Shown: positions 33,354 to 43,005, numbered from the stretch's first letter. The stretch is 64,000 bases of DNA from Clostridium gelidum (GCF_019977655.1 NZ_AP024849.1:2637001-2701000), one strand, 5' to 3'. The notes: generated from the sequence alone by a model not told the origin. Translations and numbers: made by a program.

Positions 33354-34079
33354 ATGAAAAAGTTAAAATTAACGAAAATAATAGCAAATTCATTATTAAT
33401 AGTTTCAGCATTGGCATTAAATCCAATGGGAGCAAGTGCACAGTGGAAACAGGATTCCAACGGTTGGTGGAACACAGAAGGAAATTCATGGTCAGTAGGT
33501 TGGAGACTGATTGATGGAAAATGGTACTATTTCGAACAAGATGGCTATATGAAAACAGGTTGGATAAAGTATGATGGCAGATTGTATTATTTAAATACAG
33601 ATGGAAGTATGGCTCACGATACAACTATAGATGGATTTACAGTAGGTTCAGATGGTAAATGGAATCAATATGCAGGAACTAGTTCACTAAAAAGTTCATC
33701 AAATATTAATCCAAACTCTACAGTGATAAGTGATGTAACTGGTGTAAAATTTGATGATATTACAAAAATAGTTTTTTATGATGGAAGGGGCAGACGAAAT
33801 GGGCCAGTAATGATTGAAGATAAACAAAAGATTAAAGAATTTATGGGATATTTAGATGGTTGTTCTATTAAAAAAACAAAAAATCTGGAATCAACAGGAT
33901 GGATACATAGTGCTGTATTCTATATCAATGATAAAGAAGTAATGAATATAACATTTGTTAATCCAATAATTATTAATGGAGATTATTTTAATATTACAAA
34001 AGGTGAATTAGATAGTGAAACGATTGGTAAGTTTTTAAAATCAATTGACCCCTCGTATGATATAATGGCTGGTTTATAA
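33354..34079 (+). CDS. Secreted protein with choline-binding-type repeats
   Basis: 241 aa. An N-terminal signal peptide (KKLKLTKIIANSLLIVSALA, cleavage likely after GASA at residue about 28). Residues 30-105 contain three to four cell-wall/choline-binding repeats (W-x-x-GWW-x-x-x-G, GKWYYFEQDGYMKTGW, GRLYYLNTDGSM). The C-terminal domain (VKFDDITKIVFYDGRGRRNG, FMGYLDGCSIKK, WIHSAVFYINDKEV) resembles lipoprotein-type DUF domains with one cysteine. It probably attaches non-covalently to the cell wall. Confidence 0.85.
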   Translation: MKKLKLTKIIANSLLIVSALALNPMGASAQWKQDSNGWWNTEGNSWSVGWRLIDGKWYYFEQDGYMKTGWIKYDGRLYYLNTDGSMAHDTTIDGFTVGSDGKWNQYAGTSSLKSSSNINPNSTVISDVTGVKFDDITKIVFYDGRGRRNGPVMIEDKQKIKEFMGYLDGCSIKKTKNLESTGWIHSAVFYINDKEVMNITFVNPIIINGDYFNITKGELDSETIGKFLKSIDPSYDIMAGL

Positions 34080-34241
34080 ATAATTTTTTTAAGTGTAGAT
34101 TAATTAAAGAAAGGTTATGGAGAGGAATCAAAGAATATGATAGAAATTAATATTTCATAATTTAATGATAATGTTAAAGTATATTATAAAAATCAAAAAA
34201 TAAGGTTGCCAAACGAATATAGAAAATAGGAGGTATTAAAC

Positions 34242-34583
34242 ATGAAAGATTTCCCAAAGTTTATGAAAAATGAAAAAAATCATATCAGTGGCAGTCAACA
34301 AAATACTGAAGATATTGACGGTTATTATTTTGAAGGTGAAGACGGTAGCCAAATGGCTTTTTGGACATGCTATTCAGATAGAGTTTCTAAAGAACATAAG
34401 CATGAATTTGATGAATACACGGTTGTTGTTTTTGGTCAGTATACAGCAATTATTGATGGAAAAGAAATTGTATTAAATCCAGGTGATGAGATATTTGTTC
34501 CAAAAGGAACTTTACAAGGTGGAAGGTACATTGCAGGAACACGAACAATTTCGGCTTTTGGAGGAAAAAGAATTCATAAGTAA
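34242..34583 (+). CDS. Cupin domain protein
   Basis: 113 aa with TAGGAGGTA SD. Cupin motif 1 is seen as HKHEFDEYTVVVFGQYTAII, followed by motif 2 (LNPGDEIFVPKGTLQGG), in which the final histidine of the consensus is absent. A metal site with H and E residues is likely, with an incomplete ligand set. The preceding 34130-34230 stretch has a broken ORF with one stop (VKVYYKNQKIRLPNEYRK), possibly decayed. Confidence 0.8.
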   Translation: MKDFPKFMKNEKNHISGSQQNTEDIDGYYFEGEDGSQMAFWTCYSDRVSKEHKHEFDEYTVVVFGQYTAIIDGKEIVLNPGDEIFVPKGTLQGGRYIAGTRTISAFGGKRIHK

Positions 34584-34705
34584 ATTTAATAAAAGAATAT
34601 AAATAAAATTGTATTTAAATAATAGACACAATATTTTCAATATAACAATTTATAGGAGACATCAGGAGTTCATATAAGGTATTGAAGATTAGTGGTTATT
34701 CACAT

Positions 34706-34786
34706 ATGTACGTTGCATGTATAGATAATAAAATCGTTGGTTGTGGTGCAATCTCTAGTTTTTGGGAGAAACAAAAGGACATTTAA
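34706..34786 (+). pseudogene. Central fragment of a GNAT gene
   Basis: MYVACIDNKIVGCGAISSFW corresponds to the beta2-beta3 hairpin of small GNATs (VA-x-D-x-KIVGCGAI). An SD-like AGGAG lies about 40 bases upstream. The acetyl-CoA loop is missing and the frame ends at TAA. Confidence 0.65.
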
Positions 34787-34868
34787 TTAATTTAGATGCT
34801 GACATAGTAGAAAGAATACAGTCTATAATCTTATATGAAAATAATATAATATACGAGGGAGATTAAAT

Positions 34869-35760
34869 GTGAAAAAAATTATAATAATTATGATTATATT
34901 TACTGTTATATTAGCAGGATGTTCAACCGAAAATAAATCAGCTAATAAAACTGTTAATGATACGGTGACGGAAAATACTTCATCAAGTAACAATCAACAA
35001 TCTCAATCACAGCCAGAAAGCACGTCTCAAGGGGCTAATGATACTAATAGTGATACAAAGCCTAGTTTACTTGATAATATAGATACTTCTAAGAGTCCTT
35101 TTGAAAAGGGATATCATGACTATGAAGGTATTATAGGTGATAATATGTCAATCAAAATGAGTATTTATCAATTAGGAAAAGATATAGTTGGTTCATACTT
35201 TTATGATAGTCAGAGAAAAGAAATTAAACTCAAAGGAAAGCAGGAGAGAAAGAGATTGTATTATATGAATATGATGAGAACGGAAAAAATACAGGTATAT
35301 TTAAAGGAACGATGAATACTGTTGATAAAATTGTAGGAACATGGATAAGTGCAGACAATAAAAAAAGTTATCCATTTACATTATCACTTGAAAGTATAAT
35401 TACGGGCGCTCAATATGGAAAACGGTATGCATTACCAGTAGGCACAGAGAGTGATCAAGATGTAGAGAATTTTGTTAGCGAAATTCAAAATTATGTGGTA
35501 AATGATAATAGGAAACAATTAGCGGAACAAGTATCATATCCTATCAAGGTTAAAGTTAATAATAAAGTCACTCAAATAGAAAATGAAGATGACTTCATTA
35601 GAAATTATAATAAAATTTTTAATGAAAATTTTAAGAAAGTGATTAGTAATGCTTATACAAAATATATGTTTGTGAATTATCAAGGAATAATATTTGGATT
35701 AGTGAGGTAATGACAACAGGTGAAAATTCAAAATTAATGATTATTGGAATAAATAATTAA
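34869..35760 (+). pseudogene. Frameshifted lipoprotein gene
   Basis: Start GTG with AGGGAGAT SD; the signal peptide and lipobox LAGC (VKKIIIIMIIFTVILAGCST) and a Ser/Gln/Thr-rich linker follow. At about 35240 the frame breaks: the +1 frame encodes EIVLYEYDENGKNTGIFKGT and continues into VDKIVGTWISADNKKSYPFT. Another shift near 35698 is suggested, since ISEVMTTGENSKLMIIGINN follows in a different frame to 35760. So two indels split one lipoprotein of about 290 aa into ORFs 34869-35315 and 35312-35710. Confidence 0.75.
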
Positions 35761-35805
35761 GAATTGTAATTTTATTAATACTGTGTTTTAAAGAGAACCT
35801 AAGAA

Positions 35806-35851
35806 AAAAGCTATGAGTTTAGAAAACAAACTTCTAAATTCATAGCTTTTG
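35806..35851 (+). terminator. Intrinsic terminator after lipoprotein pseudogene
   Basis: AAAAGCTATGAGTTT pairs with AAATTCATAGCTTTT. Confidence 0.8.
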
Positions 35852-35982
35852 CTTATGTTATTAATTATATTTATGCTAAATACTATTTTCCCAATGTATA
35901 TAAGAAATATTAAAATAAAAAAGATTTTTATGAAACAAAGTGAAGAATATTACTATCAATAGTAGTGTAGGGGGTGTGAATA

Positions 35983-36507
35983 TTGGAAGAAACGAACATA
36001 GAAGAATTGCTGACGGAAATATATAACGCAACATATGATGATGTTTTAAGATATGTATCATCAAAATGTAGAAATTATAATGATATAGGGGATTTACTAC
36101 AAAACATATATTTGAATTTTTATAGAGCATTAAAAAGTAAGAGAGAGATAAAAGATCCAAAGAAATATTTAATAGTAATAGCAAGAAATGAAATATATAA
36201 ACATTATGGAATATTAAAAATAGCACAAAATTATATCCCTGTGTTTTCAACATATGATGAAGAAAACTTTAATAAGTTTCAAAATGATTTAAAAACTGAA
36301 AGCAATTATGATGAAATATTGTTATGCAAAGATATATGGAATTATTTGAAACAAAAGGACATGCTTACTTTAAAAATATTCTTATTGTATTTTAGAAATG
36401 ATTTAAAAATAAAGGATATAGGTAAGAAATTAAATATAAGTGAATCAACGGTTAAGAACAGATTGTATAGAACAATGGATAAGATAAATAATGAATTCAA
36501 TATATAA
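35983..36507 (+). CDS. ECF-type RNA polymerase sigma factor
   Basis: 174 aa from a TTG with AGGGGGTG SD. Sigma region 2 is seen in YDDVLRYVSSKCRNYNDIGD and LLQNIYLNFYRALKSKREIK, and region 4 in FRNDLKIKDIGKKLNISEST followed by VKNRLYRTMDKIN. No obvious anti-sigma gene adjoins; instead a PadR-like regulator and an FtsW/RodA-like protein follow closely. It may control surface or cell-wall functions. Confidence 0.88.
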   Translation: MEETNIEELLTEIYNATYDDVLRYVSSKCRNYNDIGDLLQNIYLNFYRALKSKREIKDPKKYLIVIARNEIYKHYGILKIAQNYIPVFSTYDEENFNKFQNDLKTESNYDEILLCKDIWNYLKQKDMLTLKIFLLYFRNDLKIKDIGKKLNISESTVKNRLYRTMDKINNEFNI

Positions 36508-36534
36508 GAAAATATTAAGTCAGGAGGAAGCACG

Positions 36535-36957
36535 TTGAAAAAAGAAGAGTTAATAAGTAAATCTATTGATAATAATTTAAAACTTAAAGAAGAAATATTA
36601 CAGAATATATTAACTATAGTTAGAGAAGAAGAAAAAATAGAAGCTAAAAAAGATGATTTAAATATCTTAGTGTTGTTATTAATTCGAAGAAAAGATATGT
36701 ATGGATATGCAGTAATTAAAGAGATGGATATTAAATCAAAAGGAACATTTTCAATGAATGAAGGGGAGGTCTATCCTGTTCTACATTTTCTAGAAAACAA
36801 AGGATTACTTGAATCATATTGGAAAGATGAAGATGATATAGAAAAGAAATATTATAAATTAACTAGAAAAGGCAGAGAACATCTAAAAACTAAGACTGAG
36901 GAAGTTCAAAAATTTAGTTTTTCAAGCGATATTCAAAGATTACAGAAAATAAATTAA
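36535..36957 (+). CDS. PadR family transcriptional regulator
   Basis: 140 aa from a TTG with AGGAGGAAG SD. The winged helix is visible in LLLIRRKDMYGYAVIKEMDI, NEGEVYPVLHFLENKGLLES and KKYYKLTRKGREHLKT, typical of PadR. An N-terminal extension of about 40 residues precedes it. Located between the ECF sigma and the FtsW-like gene with gaps of 27 and 22 bases, so it is an operon. Confidence 0.88.
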   Translation: MKKEELISKSIDNNLKLKEEILQNILTIVREEEKIEAKKDDLNILVLLLIRRKDMYGYAVIKEMDIKSKGTFSMNEGEVYPVLHFLENKGLLESYWKDEDDIEKKYYKLTRKGREHLKTKTEEVQKFSFSSDIQRLQKIN

Positions 36958-36979
36958 TTAAAAGTTAGGAGTGAAAAGC

Positions 36980-38329
36980 GTGGACTTAAAAAAAAATAAT
37001 GAAATCCAAACGTATATTAATGATGTTTGTGCCCAAGTGAAAAATAAAAGAGTGCATAAAGAAATTATAGCAGAATTAAATGCACATTTAGAAGAAAAAG
37101 CTAATGAATATCTAAAAGGTGGTAAAAGTGAAAATGAAGCATTAAAAGAAGCAATAAATGAAATGGGCTCATCAAAACATGTTGGAGACGAACTTAATGA
37201 GATTCATAAATGTAATCCGGAATGGAGCATAATAGTAATGAGTATTACATTAGTTTTATTAAGTATTGGGGTTATAACTTTATTCCAAATCAATGGTAAT
37301 CTTTATAGAATCTTTCGCAGTAGTTTAATATTAGATAGAAGCATATTATGGGGTACTATAGGATTGGTTGCATTAGTAGTAGGATGTTTTATTGATTATA
37401 GAAAGATAAAAATATATTCAAAATATATTTATATAGTTGGCATAGTTCTAATGAGCTGTACAGTATTTTCATTTTTTGATGGATTTATTAGTGGCCATGG
37501 GCAAGTGTTACAAATAGGGGGATTTTCAATAAATACGGCTTACTTTGGCCCAATTATTTTCATAGTTGCATTAGCAGGAATATATGATAAGTATGATTGG
37601 AATAACAGAAATAATATGATAAAGGGATTATTGTTAGGAATAGTGCCGTTATTATTGGTAGCAATGGCTAATATAAATATATTAGGATATTTTATTATGT
37701 ATGGAGTATCATTAAATTTATTAGTTTATATGTCGAAAGCAAACAAAAAGATTTTAGGATTGTTTGCTGCCATTGAAATTTTAATTTTATTTTTAACAAG
37801 AGTAGGATTTGAATCTGTTTCAGGTTTTATTAACAGATGGAATGATATTAATGATTCTGGATATGTATATAATCAGCTTAAAATAATGAGAGATTCTTCT
37901 GTATTAATTGGTAGAGGAGTAAATTTTGATTTAAATACACTTCCTGAATTTTATAATGATGTAATTTTTTCATCTATAGTGTATAGCTTTGGTTGGGTAG
38001 CTGGAGCAATAGTTGTAATACTATTAGCAACTTTATTAATTAGAATAATTAAAGTAGCAATAAGTGTAAAAAATAGCTATGGAAAATCTTTAGTACTTGG
38101 ACTTACAAACATATTAGGAATTCAATTTGTATGGAATATATTATTTAATCTAGGGCTAGCTGTTGGAGGAGTATCATTGCCATTTATAAGTTATAGTGGG
38201 ACATCAATTATTATTAATATGTTCATAGTTGGGATTGTTATTAATGTATATAAAGGAAGAAGTATTTCTAAAGTGGAATTGATTAAGGAATTCCATTATA
38301 AATGTATTATACTTATAACTAAGAAGTAA
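36980..38329 (+). CDS. FtsW/RodA/SpoVE-like membrane protein with permease-prefix N-domain
   Basis: 449 aa from the GTG at 36980 (TTAGGAG SD, 8 bases). Residues 1-75 form a cytoplasmic DUF1700/permease-prefix-like domain (VHKEIIAELNAHLEEKANEY, GKSENEALKEAINEMGSSKH). Residues about 80-430 hold about ten membrane segments; the C-terminal block LPFISYSGTSIIINMFIVGI matches the end of FtsW/RodA (PF-x-SxGG). One of the two key prolines and glycines is modified (SYSGTS rather than SGGSS). Lipid II polymerase or flippase function is inferred only. Confidence 0.8.
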   Translation: MDLKKNNEIQTYINDVCAQVKNKRVHKEIIAELNAHLEEKANEYLKGGKSENEALKEAINEMGSSKHVGDELNEIHKCNPEWSIIVMSITLVLLSIGVITLFQINGNLYRIFRSSLILDRSILWGTIGLVALVVGCFIDYRKIKIYSKYIYIVGIVLMSCTVFSFFDGFISGHGQVLQIGGFSINTAYFGPIIFIVALAGIYDKYDWNNRNNMIKGLLLGIVPLLLVAMANINILGYFIMYGVSLNLLVYMSKANKKILGLFAAIEILILFLTRVGFESVSGFINRWNDINDSGYVYNQLKIMRDSSVLIGRGVNFDLNTLPEFYNDVIFSSIVYSFGWVAGAIVVILLATLLIRIIKVAISVKNSYGKSLVLGLTNILGIQFVWNILFNLGLAVGGVSLPFISYSGTSIIINMFIVGIVINVYKGRSISKVELIKEFHYKCIILITKK

Positions 38330-38420
38330 ATTACTAATATTATTATTGATGGATAAATTAGAAGAGATAAGTTAAAATAAATGCTTTAATTTAAGCTAAA
38401 ACCAACAATGAAAATATTTA

Positions 38421-38461
38421 GAGCCACTAGCATTTAAAGTTATAAAGCTAGTGGTTCTTTT
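38421..38461 (+). terminator. Intrinsic terminator of the sigma/PadR/FtsW operon
   Basis: GAGCCACTAGC pairs with GCTAGTGGTTC and is followed by TTTTA. Confidence 0.85.
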
Positions 38462-38524
38462 ATGATAAAATGAATTTGATATATAATATTAATTAATTTA
38501 TAGAAATAGATAGGAGTATTATAT

Positions 38525-38950
38525 ATGGATGAATATATTATTAGGGAAAGCAGTGATTCAGAAGCAGATTTAATTATTGATAGGTTAGTTGAATATAATT
38601 TATCTAAAGTTCCGCTTAAACAAGAGGTATCATTTTCATGGATAAATAGAATTATTGAAGATAAGAATGGAAATATTATTGCAGGAATACTAAGTAAAAT
38701 GTATTGCTGGAAATGTTTATATATTGATGCCTTATGGGTTCAAGAAGGACATAGAAAAGATAGATTAGGTTCAAAGCTATTAAAGGAAGTTGAGAAAATA
38801 GCTGAAGAAAAAGGTTGTTATTTAATTCATTTAGATACTTTTGATTTTCAAGCAAAGGATTTTTACATTAAATATGGATACGAGATTTTTGGTATATTAG
38901 ATGAGTGTCCACAGCAACATTCAAGGTATTTTATGAAAAAAAGCATATAG
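38525..38950 (+). CDS. GNAT family N-acetyltransferase
   Basis: 141 aa with ATAGGAGTA SD. IIRESSDSEADLIIDRLVEY, NGNIIAGILSKMYCWKCLYI, EGHRKDRLGSKLLKEVEKIA (acetyl-CoA loop) and FQAKDFYIKYGYEIFGILDE are typical. The last block matches GNATs related to phosphinothricin/YjdJ-like members. Substrate unknown. Confidence 0.88.
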   Translation: MDEYIIRESSDSEADLIIDRLVEYNLSKVPLKQEVSFSWINRIIEDKNGNIIAGILSKMYCWKCLYIDALWVQEGHRKDRLGSKLLKEVEKIAEEKGCYLIHLDTFDFQAKDFYIKYGYEIFGILDECPQQHSRYFMKKSI

Positions 38951-38982
38951 ATTACGATATTAATAAATGAGGTAGGATATAT

Positions 38983-39411
38983 ATGAATGAATTACTAGAA
39001 AGAGCCATTAAACTAGCAAAAAAATATCATGAAGGTCAATTTGATAAAGGAGGTTCTCCTTATATTGAACATCCTTTGAGAGTCATGGCAGGAGTTGAAT
39101 CTATAGAAGAAAAAATATTGGCTGTATTGCATGATGTATTAGAGGATTGTGATGTATCTAGAGAACAATTAATAGATGAGGGTATACCTGAATATTTAGT
39201 AGAGAAATTAGAGATTTTATGCAAAGGGAAAAATGAAAAGTATTTTGATTACATAGACAGGATTAAAGCTGATGAATTAACTATTAATGTAAAACTATCT
39301 GATTTAAAAGACAATATGAATTTAAAAAGATTAAAGGAAGTCACAGAGAAAGACCTAAAAAGATTAGAAAAATATAAGAAAGCAAAAGAAATATTAGAAA
39401 GTTATAAATAG
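38983..39411 (+). CDS. HD-domain phosphohydrolase of the small alarmone hydrolase/RelA-N type
   Basis: 142 aa. It carries AKKYHEGQFDKGGSPYIEHP, LAVLHDVLEDCDVS (HD pair) and LSDLKDNMN, which are the hydrolase-domain motifs of RelA/SpoT and MESH1-like ppGpp hydrolases (H-x..HD..D). No synthetase or TGS domain is present. I infer (p)ppGpp pyrophosphohydrolase-like activity, not proven. Confidence 0.85.
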   Translation: MNELLERAIKLAKKYHEGQFDKGGSPYIEHPLRVMAGVESIEEKILAVLHDVLEDCDVSREQLIDEGIPEYLVEKLEILCKGKNEKYFDYIDRIKADELTINVKLSDLKDNMNLKRLKEVTEKDLKRLEKYKKAKEILESYK

Positions 39412-39523
39412 ATAAATTGAAATTATCACTTCACTATAGTTAAAATATAAAAGTTATGAAAAAATGTTATAATATAAGTAATTTAAGGTGAGAATTATAT
39501 AAAGGGAATGGAGTGATAGATGT

Positions 39524-41197
39524 ATGCCAAAGAAAATCTCAGTAGGAATATCAAATTTTAAAGAATTAATAGAAAATAATTATTATTTAATTGATAAAAG
39601 CTTACTTATAAAAGAGTTTTTAAATGATGGTGCTAAGATAATATTGACTCCTAGACCAAGAAGGTTTGGAAAGACTTTAAATTTAAGTATGCTTAAATAC
39701 TTTTTTGATATTAATACTAAGGAAGAATCTAAGTGTTTATTTAAAGGATTGAATATTGAAAAAGAAGAAGAATTCAAATATCAGGGAGAGTTTCCTGTTA
39801 TATTTGTAACCTTTAAGGATATCAAATATTCTAGTTATAGTGAATTTAAAAATGGTATGAGAATATTAATGTCAGAATTATACAGTAATTATTCTAGCAT
39901 TATGGAAAGTAATAAATTATCAGATGTAGACAGAAAATTTTTTGATGATATATGGAATGAAAAAGCCTCAGATGAACATATTACTAAAGCGATAAGTAAA
40001 TTAATGTATTTTCTTTATAAATACTATAATAAGAATGTAATTTTACTTATAGATGAATATGATGTTCCTATTCAAGAAGGATATATGTGTGGTTATTATG
40101 ATGAAATGATATCATTTATGAGAAATATATTGAGTTCTGCACTAAAAGATAATGATTATATAAAGAAAGCAATGCTCACAGGTATTTTAAGGGTTGCAAA
40201 AGAAAGTATCTTTTCAGGAATGAATAATTTAGAAGTATATACCTTATTAAATGAAAACTTTTCTGATAAATTTGGATTTACTCAAAAGGAAATAGATCAG
40301 TTAGCATTAGATTTTAACGCAGTAGATCAAATAGAAAAAATAAAACAATGGTATGATGGATATGTATTTGGTGGAATAACAATTTATAATCCTTGGTCAG
40401 TTTTAAGCTATTTAAAAAACAAAAATGAAGGATTAAAACCCTATTGGATAAATAGCAGTAGTAATGTTTTAGTTAAAACATTACTATCTCAAGGTGATGA
40501 AGAAGTTAAATCTGAATTACAAGATTTAATTAAAGGTAAAGTAATTAGAAAAACTATAGATGATAATATAGTTATGAAAGAAATAGATAATTCGCCTCAA
40601 AATGTATGGAGCTTTTTATTAATGACTGGGTATTTAAAATGGAATAAAAAAGAGTTAATAGAAGGAAAATATGTTTGTGATTTAAAAGTTCCAAATAAAG
40701 AAGTATCAATTTATTATACAGATATGATTTTAAAATGGTTTGAAGATAGCATGAGCATGAGAAAATATAATATAATGTTAAATGCTTTAGTAACTGGGGA
40801 TATTGAACTTTTTGAAGGATTATTTAAAGAGTTTGTTATAAATAATATAAGTTACTTTGATGTTTCAGGCAAAGAGCCAGAAAGAGTTTATCATGCTTTT
40901 GTACTTGGAATGTTAATTTCACTTGAAGGACAATATGAAGTGAAATCTAATAAGGAAAGTGGTTATGGAAGATATGATGTAATGATTATTCCAAAAGATA
41001 ATAGTAAACTAGGAATAATTATGGAATTTAAGAAAATTGATGATTTTATGAAAGACACCATTGATGAAGCTGCTATAAAGGCATTAAAGGAAATAGAAGA
41101 TAGAAAATATGAAGCAGAATTAATTAAAGATGGTATTAAAAAAATACTAAAACTTGCAATTGTATTTAAAGGTAAAGAAGTTTGTGTTTTTAGATAA
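39524..41197 (+). CDS. AAA-ATPase-like/PD-(D/E)XK nuclease-like protein (DUF1703 type)
   Basis: 557 aa. The N-terminal AAA-ATPase-like domain has the modified Walker A LTPRPRRFGKTLNLSMLKYF and Walker B NVILLIDEYDVPI; ILRVAKESIFSGMNNLEVYT is another signature. The C-terminal 150 residues are the PD-(D/E)XK-like domain (GYGRYDVMIIPKDNSKLGII, MEFKKI). These proteins occur in many copies in gut and soil anaerobes and are thought to be selfish or defence-linked; function unproven. A shredded second copy is at 49041-49230. Start at ATG 39524 with ATGGAGTGATAG as SD. Confidence 0.88.
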   Translation: MPKKISVGISNFKELIENNYYLIDKSLLIKEFLNDGAKIILTPRPRRFGKTLNLSMLKYFFDINTKEESKCLFKGLNIEKEEEFKYQGEFPVIFVTFKDIKYSSYSEFKNGMRILMSELYSNYSSIMESNKLSDVDRKFFDDIWNEKASDEHITKAISKLMYFLYKYYNKNVILLIDEYDVPIQEGYMCGYYDEMISFMRNILSSALKDNDYIKKAMLTGILRVAKESIFSGMNNLEVYTLLNENFSDKFGFTQKEIDQLALDFNAVDQIEKIKQWYDGYVFGGITIYNPWSVLSYLKNKNEGLKPYWINSSSNVLVKTLLSQGDEEVKSELQDLIKGKVIRKTIDDNIVMKEIDNSPQNVWSFLLMTGYLKWNKKELIEGKYVCDLKVPNKEVSIYYTDMILKWFEDSMSMRKYNIMLNALVTGDIELFEGLFKEFVINNISYFDVSGKEPERVYHAFVLGMLISLEGQYEVKSNKESGYGRYDVMIIPKDNSKLGIIMEFKKIDDFMKDTIDEAAIKALKEIEDRKYEAELIKDGIKKILKLAIVFKGKEVCVFR

Positions 41198-41205
41198 TAA
41201 TTTAT

Positions 41206-41239
41206 AAATAGGCTAGAGTATTATGCTCTAGCCTATTTT
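41206..41239 (+). terminator. Intrinsic terminator of the AAA/nuclease gene
   Basis: AAATAGGCTAGAG pairs with CTCTAGCCTATTT. Its relative at about 49113-49145 follows the remnant copy. Confidence 0.85.
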
Positions 41240-41283
41240 GAAAATGAAAAGATAATAGTTAGAATTTGATAGAGGCATTATTA

Positions 41284-41292
41284 GTAAGAATA
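41284..41292 (+). repeat. Left target-site duplication of the ISLre2 element
   Basis: GTAAGAATA, repeated exactly at 43006-43014 on the other side of the element. Confidence 0.85.
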
Positions 41293-43005
41293 GTTAGAGT
41301 ATAATTTTAGTAGGCAGAAACAGTAATAAAAACTGTATAAATAGTAAAAGGAGATGCGAAAGCATCTCCCAAATACATAAATTATCCATTATAATTAAGT
41401 TGCTAAGACTAAATAGAATGGAGTTATATTTATGTATGAATTAAGTTTAAATGATAAAGGAATGACTTTCAAGGAGTTAGAGAAAAGAATTTATAAATAT
41501 GCTTGTGACGAAGCTTGTAATGCTTTAAAAAGTATATTAGAATTTTTAGATGAAAAACTACTTAATGAAAGAGATAGCAAGGTTTACCGTAATAAAGGTC
41601 GTAAGCAAACTTGTTTGAGGACTATTATGGGGAACGTAGAGTATTCTAGGCGCATTTATGAATTTAAACTTGAAGATGGTAAGAAAGCAACTAAGTACCT
41701 TTTGGATGAGTATTTAGGGATGGACACTTTAGGAAATGTGTCTATAAATCTCGTAGAAACTATTTTAACTAACGTGACGGAGGTTTCTTTTAGAAAGACA
41801 TCTGAGAATATTAAAACTATGTGTAATCAAGATATTAGTGCTCAAGGCGTTTGGAACATAGTTCAAACACTTGGGGAAAAGATTAAAGAAATAGAAAATC
41901 GTAAAATTGAGTTAAATGACAAAGGTGCATTAAAAGGCGAAAAGGAAGTACCAGTATTGTTTCAGGAGCAAGATGGAGTTTGGCTCTATCTTCAAGGTAA
42001 TGATAGACCAAAAGGGAAAAATAAAAAGAAAGAGTTAAAACTAGCAGTATCATATACTGGCTGGACTTTACGCCCAGGGAGCAAAAAAGAATATGTGGTT
42101 GTTGATAAAACTGTTTGTGCAAGCTTTAGCAATTCCAATCACTTTAAAAAGCTTGCTAGCGCAACAATTTCAGAAAAATACAATGTAGATGAAATTCAAA
42201 CTAGAATATTAAACGGTGATGGAGCAAATTGGATTAAAGCAACTTGTGAGGATGAAGACATTCATTTTCAGCTAGATCCATTTCATGTAGGCCAAGCGAT
42301 TATACGTAAGGTAAGTGATAAAAGAGCTCAAAAGCAATTACTAAAACTATTTAGAGAAGGTAAAATTGATGAAGGTCTAGAAACTATTGTAAATATGATG
42401 ATACTTACAAACGAAAAAGATATTGCATTTAAGAAGCTTACTGAATTATATGATTACTTTGTTCACAATAGAGATGGATTAATACCGTATAAATTAAGAA
42501 GTGACATAAACATGCCTACGGCGCCGGAAGGCATGGAATACAAGAATCTAGGCACAATGGAACATAATATTTGTGATGTATTAGCTCAAAGAATGAAGGG
42601 CAGAAAAATGAGCTGGTCTATTAATGGTGCAGATAATTTATCTAAAATATTATCTGAAAAATTTAGTAATAGGTTGTTTGATACTGTAGATAAAATCTAC
42701 AGAAATATTATTTCTGATGATGTTATTGATACAGTAGTTGCAAAACTACCATTAACAGTATTTCAAGCGAATAAAGAATCTAATAAGTGTAAGGCATATA
42801 AGTGCAATAGTGCACAAATTCCGTATAGCGGAGCTGCCGCAACGTTAGGTAGAAAAATAGTACGTGATTTATGTGGATTAAAATCATTTAGTGATATTAG
42901 TTATAGTTAAATATACAGTATGGGTAGGGAAATTTTAAAAATGCAATGTAAAATAATGGATAATAATTTAAATAAAATTCTTGCCAACTTTTACTTGACT
43001 CAACC
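41293..43005 (+). mobile_element. ISLre2-family insertion sequence (1713 bp)
   Basis: The element contains a single transposase gene. The left end (GTTAGAGTATAATTTTAGTA then GGCAGAA) aligns with the reverse complement of the right end (GGTTGAGTCAAGTAAAAGTT then GGCAAGAA) as imperfect terminal inverted repeats. It is flanked by the 9-bp direct repeat GTAAGAATA. A GAAA-capped hairpin (GGAGATGC-GAAA-GCATCTCC, 41350-41369) lies before the transposase. The empty site is inferable from 49165-49230. Confidence 0.88.
41432..42910 (+). CDS. ISLre2-family (UPF0236) transposase
   Basis: 492 aa. It matches the UPF0236/ISLre2 type: RNKGRKQTCLRTIMGNVEYS, QEQDGVWLYLQGNDRPKG and ILNGDGANWIKATCEDEDIH, FQLDPFHVGQAIIRKV (D residues of the catalytic DDE), TMEHNICDVLAQRMKGRKMS. 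Length equals the family's normal length, so it appears intact and potentially active. Start ATG at 41432 with AATGGAGTTA as SD. Confidence 0.92.
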   Translation: MYELSLNDKGMTFKELEKRIYKYACDEACNALKSILEFLDEKLLNERDSKVYRNKGRKQTCLRTIMGNVEYSRRIYEFKLEDGKKATKYLLDEYLGMDTLGNVSINLVETILTNVTEVSFRKTSENIKTMCNQDISAQGVWNIVQTLGEKIKEIENRKIELNDKGALKGEKEVPVLFQEQDGVWLYLQGNDRPKGKNKKKELKLAVSYTGWTLRPGSKKEYVVVDKTVCASFSNSNHFKKLASATISEKYNVDEIQTRILNGDGANWIKATCEDEDIHFQLDPFHVGQAIIRKVSDKRAQKQLLKLFREGKIDEGLETIVNMMILTNEKDIAFKKLTELYDYFVHNRDGLIPYKLRSDINMPTAPEGMEYKNLGTMEHNICDVLAQRMKGRKMSWSINGADNLSKILSEKFSNRLFDTVDKIYRNIISDDVIDTVVAKLPLTVFQANKESNKCKAYKCNSAQIPYSGAAATLGRKIVRDLCGLKSFSDISYS

